Assembly: GCF_020171625.1 (NCBI RefSeq)
Contig: NZ_JAIUZY010000003.1
Span: 62,001 to 126,000 of the forward strand
DNA length: 64,000 nt
Reading direction: 5' to 3'
Source of the DNA: Salipiger bermudensis
Lineage (GTDB): Bacteria > Pseudomonadota > Alphaproteobacteria > Rhodobacterales > Rhodobacteraceae
A model generated the notes under the pieces. It had not been told where the DNA came from. It made no database searches and worked only from the letters and a program-made list of their open reading frames with translations. Both the position numbers and the translations under genes were made by a program. Positions 40,844-50,431 of the stretch are shown here, in pieces; within the stretch, counting starts at the first letter, position 1, and the number at the start of each line of letters is the position of its first letter.

Positions 40844-41005
40844 TCGGGAAATCTGCCTCTGCTCAACCCGCCACATACTGACGATGCACCGTGAAACTTC
40901 AAGCGCGACGGCAAGCACCCCTGACGGTGGCGCAAGGCCCTGTCTCGCCGCACTACAGTTAAAATCAGATGTGCAGCGGGGACAGACTCGCGCTCGGGGG
41001 CGCGC

Positions 41006-41818
41006 TCACGGCCCCGCCGCCTCGAGCCGCCCACCCTGCCGCACCATCTTGATCCGCTCGGCCTTCCCGGTGCGATCGTCGGTCTCGATATAGACGCCGC
41101 TGAGGGTCGCCTCGCCAAGCGCCGGCTGGAAGCGGGTCTTGCCCATGCCGGTGACGAAGCGGCGCATCGGCTCGACCTTGTCCATGCCGATCACCGAGTC
41201 GTAATCGCCGCACATGCCCGCATCGGTCAGATATGCGGTGCCCTTGGGCAGCACCTGCGCATCGCCCGTCGGCACGTGGGTATGGGTGCCCACCACGAGG
41301 CTGGCGCGCCCGTCGCAGAAATGGCCCATCGCCATCTTCTCCGAGGTCGCCTCGCAGTGCATATCGACGAGCACCGCCTGCGCCTGCCCGCCCAGCGGGT
41401 GCTTGCGCAGCACCGCATCCATCGCCGAGAACGGATCGTCGAAGGGGCGCTTCATGAACACCTGCCCCAGCACCTGCGTCACAAGCACCTTGCGACCGCG
41501 GCGGTCGGCAAAAAGCCCTGCCCCGCGCCCCGGCGCCTGCTTGGCGAAGTTGAGCGGCCGGATGATGCGCGGCTCGCTTTCGGCGAAGGTCATCATGTCC
41601 TTCTGGTCGAAGGCATGGTCGCCCAGCGTCACCACGTCGGCGCCCGCGTCGAGGATCGCCTTGGCGTGCTCGGCGGTCAGCCCCATGCCGTTCGAGGCGT
41701 TCTCGCCATTGACCACGACGAAATCGAGCTTCCACGTCTCGCGAAGCTTGGGCAGTCTTTCCGCGATGGCGGCCCGCCCAGCCCGGCCCATCACGTCACC
41801 AAGAAATAGCAGTCTCAT
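41006..41818 (-). CDS. TIGR00282/YmdB-like metallophosphoesterase
   Basis: A 270-residue calcineurin-like phosphoesterase. Metal-ligand motifs are MRLLFLGDVMGRAGR (residues 1-15), VVNGENASNGMG near 40, TLGDHAFDQ near 67, DMHCEATSEKMAMGHFCDGR near 150, and GTHTHVPTGDAQ near 183. The Bacillus YmdB homologue hydrolyses 2',3'-cyclic nucleotides. A family of short tandem repeats lies just upstream of its start codon. Confidence 0.92.
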   Translation of the reverse strand: MRLLFLGDVMGRAGRAAIAERLPKLRETWKLDFVVVNGENASNGMGLTAEHAKAILDAGADVVTLGDHAFDQKDMMTFAESEPRIIRPLNFAKQAPGRGAGLFADRRGRKVLVTQVLGQVFMKRPFDDPFSAMDAVLRKHPLGGQAQAVLVDMHCEATSEKMAMGHFCDGRASLVVGTHTHVPTGDAQVLPKGTAYLTDAGMCGDYDSVIGMDKVEPMRRFVTGMGKTRFQPALGEATLSGVYIETDDRTGKAERIKMVRQGGRLEAAGP

Positions 41819-41874
41819 GCCCGTATCCCTAAGCCCGCACGGCGCGAAAGCAAAGAGGTGTTTGAGGGCATCCC

Positions 41875-42005
41875 GCCAGAGGCGCGTCGAAAAGGCAGGT
41901 TCCGAAGGCGCTTCAAAAGGGCAAATGCCGAAGGCGCGTCAAGAGGTGCAAGAGCCGAAAGCGCGTCGTAAGGGCAAGCGCCAGACGCGCGTTCCAGGCG
42001 CACCG
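41875..42005. repeat. Five degenerate 26-27 bp tandem repeats
   Basis: Units start near 41875, 41901, 41927, 41954 and 41980, with consensus GCCGAAGGCGCGTCAAAAGG followed by GCAAA or a variant. They fill the gap between the FG-GAP-like gene and the phosphoesterase start, so they would lie in the 5' leader of the latter if co-transcribed. Confidence 0.78.
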
Positions 42006-42058
42006 CGCGGCACAGGCGCACCCGTCGCAGCTTGCGACCCGGCCACGCCCCGAGCGCC

Positions 42059-42769
42059 CTACCGGCAGCCCAGCGCCCGCGCCATCGCGGCCTCGTCGTA
42101 GGGTCCGAGCGTCTCGCGGGTGATCTCGCCGCCGCGCAGCCGCGCCACGATGACGCGGGCCCAGTCGCCGCTTGCGAGCACCATCTCCGGGCCGTCACCG
42201 CAATCGCGTAAACCGCCCTCGATGTGATCCCAGCCGATGCGGTGGTTGGTGAGATCGCCCGCCGAGGCCACCTCGCGGAGCGTTTGCGTGCCCGGTACGA
42301 GGCGCCAGATGCGCAGCCGCTTGGCAAGATGCGGGCGGTCGACATAGGCCAGTTCGACCTGACCGTCGCCGTCAAGATCCGCCGCCCCAACCGGCGCCAG
42401 CCAGCGGTTGGGCTGGCCGATGAAGGGCGTGGCGGCGAAGAGCCCCTCGGCGGTGTAGAGCGCCAGCCGCGCGCCGCGCTCGAGATCGCTTTCCACCACC
42501 ATCGCGGCGCGGTGCGCGCCCAGATCAACGAGCCGCGGCGCCAGATCCTCGAAGACGCGGCTCTCGGGCAACCGGATCAGCACGTCCGGCGCGCCTTCGC
42601 GGCTCAGCCGCAGCGCGCCCCACTCGACCGCGTCGCCGAGCACGCCGTGATCGTAGCGCGTGGTCGGCTCGGCATAGGCGGCGCCGGTCAGTGCCTGCGC
42701 CATCACGGCGCCGGGCGCGGTCCCCAGCATCGCCCAGAGGACGAGGCGGGACAGCAGCCGGCGCGGCAC
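42059..42769 (-). CDS. Secreted FG-GAP/VCBS-like repeat protein of unknown function
   Basis: A 236-residue protein with a signal peptide (LVLWAMLGTAPGAVMA). One clear calcium-binding blade repeat, VGAADLDGDGQVELAYVDRP, lies near residue 125 and weaker ones lie around it, e.g. RAAMVVESDLERGARLALYT. I do not recognise a specific family. GTG at 42769 is 5 bases from the ferredoxin stop and is assumed to be the start; an internal ATG at 42730 would cut into the signal peptide. It is probably co-transcribed with the ferredoxin gene. Confidence 0.72.
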   Translation of the reverse strand: MPRRLLSRLVLWAMLGTAPGAVMAQALTGAAYAEPTTRYDHGVLGDAVEWGALRLSREGAPDVLIRLPESRVFEDLAPRLVDLGAHRAAMVVESDLERGARLALYTAEGLFAATPFIGQPNRWLAPVGAADLDGDGQVELAYVDRPHLAKRLRIWRLVPGTQTLREVASAGDLTNHRIGWDHIEGGLRDCGDGPEMVLASGDWARVIVARLRGGEITRETLGPYDEAAMARALGCR

Positions 42770-42773
42770 GGGA

Positions 42774-43855
<1,082 letters not shown>

Positions 43856-43867
43856 GCCCCTGCCGCG

Positions 43868-44242
43868 CTAACCGGCGGGCGCTGCGCGAAAGGCCCGGCT
43901 CGAGATCTGCACCGGGTTGCCGGCGGGATCCTTGGCGTTGCTGAAGACATACCCGTCGGCCTGATGGATCAGGCCGAAGACCAGCCCGCCGGTCTCGGCC
44001 TCGGCGCGGAACGCGGCGACATCCTCGACATCGAAGACCAGCTTCACCAGCGACTGCCCGGCCCGCTGCCCCTTGGCCGCCGGATGCAGAAGCAGCGCGA
44101 GGCCGCCCGCGGGCGGCATCAACTCGACGATCCGGTCGCCCGGCGTGTGGAGCGCCTCGTAGCCGAAGAACCGGCTATAGAAGGCGATCATCTCGTCAGG
44201 CTTGCGGGTATAGAGCACGACGCTCCCAAGCTGTCCGGTCAT
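43868..44242 (-). CDS. VOC family protein (glyoxalase/bleomycin-resistance fold)
   Basis: A 124-residue vicinal-oxygen-chelate fold protein with paired beta-alpha-beta modules: LGSVVLYTRKPDEMIAFYSRFFGY, then LVKLVFDVEDVAAFRAEAE, and the DPAGNPVQI motif near the end. The specific reaction cannot be assigned. The start is MTGQLGSVV at 44242. It lies downstream of the degP terminator, on the same strand as degP. Confidence 0.88.
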   Translation of the reverse strand: MTGQLGSVVLYTRKPDEMIAFYSRFFGYEALHTPGDRIVELMPPAGGLALLLHPAAKGQRAGQSLVKLVFDVEDVAAFRAEAETGGLVFGLIHQADGYVFSNAKDPAGNPVQISSRAFRAAPAG

Positions 44243-44291
44243 CGTCTGCCCTCCCAGTTGCAAGCGCCGTCGGCCCAGGCGCGAGACATGA

Positions 44292-44319
44292 AAAGGGCGG
44301 GTCCGAAGACCCGCCCTTT
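44292..44319 (-). terminator. Terminator of the degP gene
   Basis: A perfect 12-bp stem AAAGGGCGGGTC / GACCCGCCCTTT with a 4-base loop, 24 bases after the protease stop on the minus strand, followed on that strand by TTTTC overlap. Confidence 0.85.
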
Positions 44320-44342
44320 CGCATCGTCTTATGCCTGACGGC

Positions 44343-45827
44343 TCACTCGCTTGCGTCGAGCGACAGTGCCACGAAGCGCGGATCGCCACCGCGGCGGACC
44401 AGAAGCAGGATCGACTTGCGACCGGCCTCCTTGGCCTCCTCGACCTTGGTCTCGAGTTCCGAGATGCTCAGCACCTCGGCCTGACCGGCCTCGGTGATGA
44501 TGTCGCCGGCGCGCAGGCCCTTCTCGAAGGCCTCCGAGCTTTCGTCGACGCCGGTGACCGCGAGGCCGGTGGCGTTCGGCTGAAGGCCCATCTCATCGCG
44601 CAGTTCCTGCGTCAGCGGGCTGAGGGTCAGGCCCATCAGCTGCGATTCCGCAGGCTCGTCCGGGGTCATTTCCTGGCTTGCCGGATAGGTGCGCTCGGCT
44701 TCCTCGCGGCGGCCCAGCGTGACCTTGAGGGTCTCGGTGGTGCCGTTGCGGTTGACCACCACGCGGACCGACTTGCCGACCTCGGTGTTGCCGACGATGC
44801 GGACGAGCTGGCGGGTGTCCTGCACCTCGCGACCGTCGAAGCTGACGATCACGTCACCGGCCTTCATGCCGGCTTCCATCGCCGGACCCTCGGGCACGTC
44901 GGAGACCATCGCGCCCTCGGCCGAGGCAAGGCCAAGCGCTTCGGCCATGTCGTCGGTCACGTCCTGGATGCGCACGCCGAGCCAGCCGCGGCGGGTCTCG
45001 CCGAACTCCTTAAGCTGCGCGACCACCTTGGTCACCACGTTCGACGCCATCGAGAAGCCGATGCCGATCGAGCCGCCGTTGGGCGACAGGATCGCGGTGT
45101 TCACGCCGATCACCTCGCCGCCCATGTTGAACAGCGGGCCGCCGGAGTTGCCGCGGTTGATGGCGGCGTCGGTCTGGATGTAGTCGTCATAGGTGCCCGA
45201 GAGCGCCCGGTTGCGTGCCGAGACGATGCCGGCGGAGACCGAGAAGCCCTGCCCCAGCGGGTTGCCCATCGCCATCACCCAGTCGCCGACGCGGGCATTG
45301 TCGCTGTTGCCGAAGGAGACGAACTTGAGCGGCTCTTCGGCCTCGACCTTGAGCAGCGCGATGTCGGTGTTGGGATCGGTGCCGACCAGCTCTGCCGGGA
45401 GCGTGAAGCCCTCGAAGAACTCGATCTCGATCTCGTCCGCGCCCTCGATGACGTGGTTGTTGGTGACGATATAGCCGTCTTCCGAGATGACGAAGCCGGA
45501 CCCCAGAGCCGAAGAGCGGCGCGGGCTGTCGCCCGGGCCGCCGTTGCGATCCTGGAACTCACGGAAGAAATCCTCGAAGGGCGAGCCTTCGGGAACGATG
45601 CCCTGCGGGCCGGTCCGACCGGCCACCGTGGTCGAGGTGGTGATGTTGACCACCGCGGGGCTGATGCGCTCGGCCAGCTTGGAAAAGCTTTCGGGCGCGT
45701 TCTGGGCCGATGCCATCAGCGTCTGCGACACGATCAGGAACATCGACACCGCTGCCAGCCAGAACAGCCGAAGCGGGCTGGCTGTATCGCGTGTCACTGC
45801 AAGTGCTTGCGGGTTCACCTGGTTCAC
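44343..45827 (-). CDS. degP: Periplasmic serine protease, DegP/Do family
   Basis: A 494-residue HtrA-type protease-chaperone. An N-terminal membrane or signal segment (LFWLAAVSMFLIVSQTLMASA) is followed by a trypsin-like domain with His in IVTNNHVIEG near 124, Asp in PNTDIALLKV near 154 and Ser in NRGNSGGPLF near 229. Two PDZ domains follow (RRGWLGVRIQDVTDDMAEAL, then AVTGVDESSEAFEKGLRAGD). It starts at GTG 45827 directly after AAAGGAGTTCCAG. In related genomes it follows hflK-hflC-DUF2065; here a repeat-filled 653-base gap intervenes. It probably degrades misfolded envelope proteins. Confidence 0.95.
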   Translation of the reverse strand: MNQVNPQALAVTRDTASPLRLFWLAAVSMFLIVSQTLMASAQNAPESFSKLAERISPAVVNITTSTTVAGRTGPQGIVPEGSPFEDFFREFQDRNGGPGDSPRRSSALGSGFVISEDGYIVTNNHVIEGADEIEIEFFEGFTLPAELVGTDPNTDIALLKVEAEEPLKFVSFGNSDNARVGDWVMAMGNPLGQGFSVSAGIVSARNRALSGTYDDYIQTDAAINRGNSGGPLFNMGGEVIGVNTAILSPNGGSIGIGFSMASNVVTKVVAQLKEFGETRRGWLGVRIQDVTDDMAEALGLASAEGAMVSDVPEGPAMEAGMKAGDVIVSFDGREVQDTRQLVRIVGNTEVGKSVRVVVNRNGTTETLKVTLGRREEAERTYPASQEMTPDEPAESQLMGLTLSPLTQELRDEMGLQPNATGLAVTGVDESSEAFEKGLRAGDIITEAGQAEVLSISELETKVEEAKEAGRKSILLLVRRGGDPRFVALSLDASE

Positions 45828-46480
45828 CTGGAACTCCTTTTCTGCGGCAGCGGCCCGCGCAAAGCCCCGCGCGGCTGCCCTGCCTCCTCACGATGAGGCT
45901 AACATAGGAGCATTTCGGCGCCACCAAAGAAAAGGTTGCAGAGCTTCAAGCGCATGTGAAAACCCGGTGATGGCGCGAGATGAGCGGGGGTGCGCTTCGG
46001 GTCGGGTGATCGCTGCTTTTACGCTGGGGAGACCCGATGCCGAGAGCGGTGCCTACCGACGCGGCGGAGAGCGGTCCACCCTTCGGGCGCGCTGCTGGGG
46101 GTTTCGGGATTCACCCTCGCTCCTGCAGACGCGTAGGGACCGCAAGTGCCCAGTGCTTCGGAGATCGGGAGGGGCCGCGCAGGCGCCGGGGCTGCGGGAC
46201 AGACCCCGCATCGGGCATCACCGCACCGCGTCCGGGTCAGCCCGGTATATAGTCGCGGAATGATTTGGGTGGGGGCTGTATTGGGCGAGGACCTGAAGTC
46301 CGCGTTCCGAAAACCAAAGGCGCAAGAGCCAAGAGCCAAGAGCCAAGAGCCAAGAGCCAAGAGCCAAGAGCCAAGAGCCAAGAGCCAAGAGCCAAGAGCC
46401 AAGAGCCAAGCAGGACGTCCCGCCGAAGGCGCTGTCAACAGGCAGAGCCCGGAGGGATGAGACCTCGCCCCCTCGCCCCC
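45828..46480. other. 653-base spacer upstream of degP with a heptamer array
   Basis: No supported gene. The part next to degP (about 45895-45945) should carry its promoter (minus-strand TATGTT around 45905 is a possible -10). The middle is GC-rich without recognised structure. A (AAGAGCC)12 array occupies 46324-46407. Open frames across it, in either direction, are translations of the array (LLALGSW or EPRAKSQ repeats). Confidence 0.75.
46324..46407. repeat. Heptanucleotide tandem array (AAGAGCC)12
   Basis: Twelve perfect copies of AAGAGCC, then a partial AAG. Perfect identity suggests recent expansion, and the copy number is likely to vary between strains. It is intergenic, about 500 bases upstream of degP and about 75 bases after the DUF2065-like gene. 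Confidence 0.95.
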
Positions 46481-46672
46481 TCAGCCGCGGAAGATCCAGA
46501 GCATCAGCACGCCTGTGGCCACCGTCACCAGCCCCAGCCTGCGGCGGGTCTCTAGCGGCATCAGGCGCAGCGCCTCGAGCAGGCGTTCGACAAGCGAAGG
46601 GGCCAGTGCGTACACCAGCCCCTCGATGATGAGGACCATCGCGATCCCCGTTGCGATGTCGCCCGCCGTCAC
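46481..46672 (-). CDS. Small membrane protein, DUF2065 type
   Basis: A 63-residue protein with two hydrophobic segments (GIAMVLIIEGLVYALAP and GLVTVATGVLMLWIF) around a basic middle (PLETRRRL). The size and sequence match the small DUF2065 proteins found after hflC in related bacteria. Its ATG overlaps the hflC stop by 4 bases, so it is translated with hflKC. Function unknown; a role with the HflKC/FtsH complex is an inference from position. Confidence 0.88.
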   Translation of the reverse strand: MTAGDIATGIAMVLIIEGLVYALAPSLVERLLEALRLMPLETRRRLGLVTVATGVLMLWIFRG

Positions 46673-47748
46673 TGCGTCACAGGGGCTGTGTCGTCGCTCT
46701 CGGAGTCGGGCGCGGTGGCCTCGCCGGTGCCAGCCTCGTCAGCAGCGGCCGGCGCCTCGTCAGCCGCAGGCGCGGTCGAAGCCTCGCCCTCGGGCGCTTC
46801 CTCGGCGGTCTCGTCCGAAGGGGCGGTCGCCTCGTCGTCGCCACCCACCGACGGTGCGGGAGCCGCGGCCGGAGCCGCCGCGCCCTGACCGTTGAAGTAC
46901 TCGAAGAACTCCCCGGTCGGCGTCAGCACGATCGACGAGTTGCTGCCCTGAATGGCGTTCTCGTAGGCCTGCAGCGAGCGGTAGAAGGCAAAGAACTCCT
47001 GATCGGCGCCGTAGGCCTCGGCGAAGATCGCGTTGCGCTCGGCATCCGCCTCACCGCGGATCACGTTGGCTTCGCGCTCGGCTTCCGACTGGGTCTCGAC
47101 CACGGTCCGGTCGGCCAGCGCGCGGACCCGCTGCGCGGCCTCGTTGCCGCGGGCGATCTCGTCCGCCGCTTCCCGTTCGCGCTCGGCCCGCATCCGGGCA
47201 AAGGTCGCCTCGAGGTTCTGCGACGGCAGGTTGGTCTGCTTGAGCCGCACGTCCACCACATCGAGCCCCAGCGAGCGCGCCGAGGCGCGGGCGTTGTCGC
47301 GGATGCGGTTGGTCAGCGACCGGCGATCCTCGGAGAGGATGACGTCGGAAGTCACCTGATCGGCACCGAGCGTCTCGCGGATCTGGGCGTTGAGAATGCC
47401 CGAGAGCCGGTCTTCGGCGGTGCGCACACCGCCCACGCCCACGGCCTGACGGAACTGCACCACGTCGGCGATGCGGTAGCGCGCGAAGGCGTCGACCACG
47501 AGGCGGCGGTCATCGGACGGCGTGACCTCGATGGTGTCGGTGTCGAGCGACAGGATGCGGTCGTCGTATCTCACCACGTCCTGGATGAAGGGGATCTTGA
47601 AGGCGAGGCCCGGATCTTCCTTCACCGCCTTGATCTGACCGAACTGCAGGACCAGAGCCTTCTCGCGTTCGTCCACGACGAAGACCGAGGACAGGAACAC
47701 GACGATGACGACCACGATGGCCGGCAGGATGAATGTCATCTTGCGCAT
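46669..47748 (-). CDS. hflC: HflC, membrane protease regulator (SPFH family)
   Basis: A 359-residue protein with an N-terminal membrane anchor (FILPAIVVVIVVFLSSVFVV) and an SPFH/band-7 domain (LQFGQIKAVKEDPGLAFKIP, then RYRIADVVQFRQAV). A coiled coil rich in Glu/Ala/Arg (FARMRAEREREAADEIARG and following) precedes a C-terminal tail of about 60 residues that is almost only Ala, Glu, Asp, Pro and Thr, longer and more acidic than in enteric HflC. With HflK it surrounds FtsH and limits its access to substrates. It begins one base after the hflK stop. Confidence 0.94.
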   Translation of the reverse strand: MRKMTFILPAIVVVIVVFLSSVFVVDEREKALVLQFGQIKAVKEDPGLAFKIPFIQDVVRYDDRILSLDTDTIEVTPSDDRRLVVDAFARYRIADVVQFRQAVGVGGVRTAEDRLSGILNAQIRETLGADQVTSDVILSEDRRSLTNRIRDNARASARSLGLDVVDVRLKQTNLPSQNLEATFARMRAEREREAADEIARGNEAAQRVRALADRTVVETQSEAEREANVIRGEADAERNAIFAEAYGADQEFFAFYRSLQAYENAIQGSNSSIVLTPTGEFFEYFNGQGAAAPAAAPAPSVGGDDEATAPSDETAEEAPEGEASTAPAADEAPAAADEAGTGEATAPDSESDDTAPVTQ

Positions 47749-47749
47749 A

Positions 47750-48901
47750 TCAGTTGCCCTCCGAGGTCGTGTTGCGGCTGCGGTTCAGCTCGTTGAGCGG
47801 CAGGTACGGCACCACGCTGCCGTCCTCGCCGGCGATGGATTCGTCGAGGATCGTCTTGTCGACGTCGCCCAGAACGCGCTCCATCGTCTCGAGGTAGAGA
47901 CGGCGGCGGGTGACCTCGGGCGCCTTGGAATATTCCTCGCGCACGGCGCTGAAGCGGCTGGCTTCACCGAGCGCCTGGTTGACCACCTGGGCGCGGTAGC
48001 CCTCGGACTGCTCGCGGATCTGCGCCGCCTGACCACGGGCCTCGGCGACCACGCGGTTGGCATAGGCGTCGGCCTGACGCTCGAGCCGGTCGCGCTCCTG
48101 CTCGGCCGCCTGGACCTCGCGGAAGGCGTCGATCACCTCGCGCGGCGGATCGGCGGTGTCGAGGTTGATCCGGACCACGCTGATGCCGCTGTCGTACTCA
48201 TCAAGCGTCGCCTGGATCTGCTCCATCGCGGTATCGGCGATGATGCCACGGTCGCGGTTGAGGATCGGCGCGAGGTTCGACGCGGCGATGATCTCGCGCA
48301 TCACCGCCTCGGAGACGGCCTGCACGGTCAGCTGCGGATCGCGGATGTTGAACAGCAGCTTCGCGGGGTCGGAGATGTTCCACACCACCTGGAACTCGAT
48401 GTCCACGATGTTGGCATCGGTGGTCAGCATCAGCCCCTCGGCGTCGCGCCCGGCGCCGATGGTCTCGGTGCGCTCGGAGGTGACGTTGACCACCTCGGCG
48501 GTGACGACGGGCCACGGCGCAAAGTTCAGACCGGGTTGCCCGGTCGAGCTGTACTTGCCGAGCAGCAGCTCCACCGACTGCTCTTCGGGCTTGACCGTGT
48601 AGAAGCTCATGTAGCCCCACAGACCCAGCGCCACGAGCGCCGCGATGCCGATGGTGCCCTTGCTGATGCCGGGACCGCCGCTGCCGCCCGAGCCGCCGCC
48701 ACTGGCACCGTTGCCACCGCCGCGGCCGCCCATGAGCACGCGCAGACGCTCCTGGCCCTTTTTCATCAGCTCGTCGATCTCGGGAATCTGCGGGTCCTCG
48801 GGTTTGCGGCCCCCTCGGTTGCCGCCGCCTCCGCCGCTTGGCGGACGGCTGCCGCCCTGATTTCCTCCGCCGCCCCAAGGGCCGCCGCTGTTACCTGCCA
48901 T
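47750..48901 (-). CDS. hflK: HflK, membrane protease regulator (SPFH family)
   Basis: A 383-residue partner of HflC. A Gly/Arg-rich cytoplasmic N-terminus (about residues 1-80) is followed by a membrane segment (IGIAALVALGLWGYMSFY, about 83-101) and the SPFH domain (EEQSVELLLGKYSSTGQPGL, then DANIVDIEFQVVWNISDPA). A helical region with AQEVQAAEQERDRLERQADA-like sequence comes next. It is first in hflK-hflC-DUF2065. A gap of 72 bases separates it from gor upstream on the same strand. Confidence 0.95.
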   Translation of the reverse strand: MAGNSGGPWGGGGNQGGSRPPSGGGGGNRGGRKPEDPQIPEIDELMKKGQERLRVLMGGRGGGNGASGGGSGGSGGPGISKGTIGIAALVALGLWGYMSFYTVKPEEQSVELLLGKYSSTGQPGLNFAPWPVVTAEVVNVTSERTETIGAGRDAEGLMLTTDANIVDIEFQVVWNISDPAKLLFNIRDPQLTVQAVSEAVMREIIAASNLAPILNRDRGIIADTAMEQIQATLDEYDSGISVVRINLDTADPPREVIDAFREVQAAEQERDRLERQADAYANRVVAEARGQAAQIREQSEGYRAQVVNQALGEASRFSAVREEYSKAPEVTRRRLYLETMERVLGDVDKTILDESIAGEDGSVVPYLPLNELNRSRNTTSEGN

Positions 48902-48973
48902 GAAGCTGTTTTCCTTCCCCTCTAGGTCCTGTCATCCGTATCCCGCACATACCTGTGCATTTTGCTCACAAAT

Positions 48974-50431
48974 TCAAGCGCTGCGGGTCGGTTTGCGCAT
49001 CGTCACGATCTCTTCCGACATGGTCGGGTGAACGGCGACGGTGCGGTCGAAATCTTCCTTGGTGGCGCCCATCTTCACCGCGATGCCGGCAAGCTGGATC
49101 ATCTCGCCCGCGTTCGGCGCGACGATGTGACAGCCCAGCACCTTGCGGCTCTCCTGCGAGACCACGAGTTTCATCAGCACGCGGTCGGGACGGCCGGCAA
49201 AGGCGGTCTGCATCGGGCGGAACGAGGTGGCGTAGACCTCGATCGGCTCCTGCTCGCGGGCCTGCTCTTCGGAAAGCCCGACGGTGCCGAACTCCGGCTG
49301 GGTGAAGATCGCCGACGGGATCAGGTCGTGATCCACCGGCGTCGGGTTGCCCTTGAACACGGTCTCGACGAAGGCCATGCCCTCGCGGATCGCCACCGGG
49401 GTCAGGTTCACCCGGTCGGTGACGTCGCCGATGGCGTAGATCGAGGGCACCGCGGTCTGGCTGTATGCGTCGACCTCGATCTCGCCCTTGCGGCCGAGTG
49501 TCACGCCGACCTCCTCGAGCCCCATGTCGGGGGTGTTGGGTGCGCGGCCGGTGGCGAAGAACACCTTGTCGAAGATCCGCGTCTTGCCGTTGCTGGCCTT
49601 CACCCAGATCGGGCCGTCGGGGTTGGAGTTGTCCTCCTCGACGTAATCGGCCTCCTGCACAGCCGCCCCCATGGAGATGCCATTGGCGTCGTGCCCGGCC
49701 AGATCCTCCTCGGTGGCGCAGCGCATGGCGACGATGTCGGTGCCCAGATGCAGGTCGATGCCACGCTCGCTCATCGCGTCGGCGATCAGACCGCGGGCCT
49801 CCTCGTCGAAGCCGCGCAGCACCTGCGCCCCGCGATAGTACTGCGTCACCTCGACGCCGAGCCCGTGCAGGATGCAGGCGAACTCGCAGGCGATGTAGCC
49901 GCCACCGACGATCAGGATGCGTTTGGGCAGCTCTTCCATGTGGAAGAGGTCGTCGCTGACGAGGCCGAGATCGGCGTTCGGCACCTCGGGGCGCACCGGT
50001 CGGCCCCCTGTGGCAACGAGGATGTGCTTGGCGGTGAAGGTCTCGCCGGTCGAGAGCGCCACGGTGTGCGCGTCCTTGATCGTGGCGCGGGCATCGAAGC
50101 TGTCGACGCCGGAATTCTTCAGCAGCGAGCGGTACACGCCCTCGAGCCGGTCGAGCTCGGTGTTGAGGCGGGCGCGGAAGTTCGGCCAGTCGAACGGCCC
50201 CTCCTGCAAGCGCCAGCCGTAATTGGCGGCATCCTCGACCACCTCGGCATATTCGCTGGCGAAGACCATCAGCTTCTTGGGCACGCAGCCGCGGATCACG
50301 CAGGTGCCGCCGTAGCGATCTTCCTCGGCCAGCGCCACCTTGGCGCCCGCCTCTCCGGCGGCGACGCGCGCGGCACGCACCCCGCCCGAACCGCCACCGA
50401 TGACGAAGAGATCATAGTCGAAGTCGGCCAT
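48974..50431 (-). CDS. gor: Glutathione-disulfide reductase
   Basis: A 485-residue FAD disulfide oxidoreductase. FAD motif FVIGGGSGGVRAAR (residues 9-22), redox-active GGTCVIRGCVPKKL (Cys44 and Cys49), NADPH motif ILIVGGGYIACEFAC near 172 with basic residues after it (QYYRGAQVLRGF) that favour NADPH, and the C-terminal catalytic-base region VAVHPTMSEEIVTM. It keeps glutathione reduced. The start is ATG 50431 (MADFDYDLFV). It lies downstream of rpiA, a common pairing in this group, but with a 641-base repeat-bearing gap. Confidence 0.94.
   Translation of the reverse strand: MADFDYDLFVIGGGSGGVRAARVAAGEAGAKVALAEEDRYGGTCVIRGCVPKKLMVFASEYAEVVEDAANYGWRLQEGPFDWPNFRARLNTELDRLEGVYRSLLKNSGVDSFDARATIKDAHTVALSTGETFTAKHILVATGGRPVRPEVPNADLGLVSDDLFHMEELPKRILIVGGGYIACEFACILHGLGVEVTQYYRGAQVLRGFDEEARGLIADAMSERGIDLHLGTDIVAMRCATEEDLAGHDANGISMGAAVQEADYVEEDNSNPDGPIWVKASNGKTRIFDKVFFATGRAPNTPDMGLEEVGVTLGRKGEIEVDAYSQTAVPSIYAIGDVTDRVNLTPVAIREGMAFVETVFKGNPTPVDHDLIPSAIFTQPEFGTVGLSEEQAREQEPIEVYATSFRPMQTAFAGRPDRVLMKLVVSQESRKVLGCHIVAPNAGEMIQLAGIAVKMGATKEDFDRTVAVHPTMSEEIVTMRKPTRSA

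Noticed and set aside
46019-46438. Minus-strand frame encoding LLALGSW repeats
   Set aside because: It is just the translation of the AAGAGCC array; there is no ribosome site and no conserved flanking sequence.
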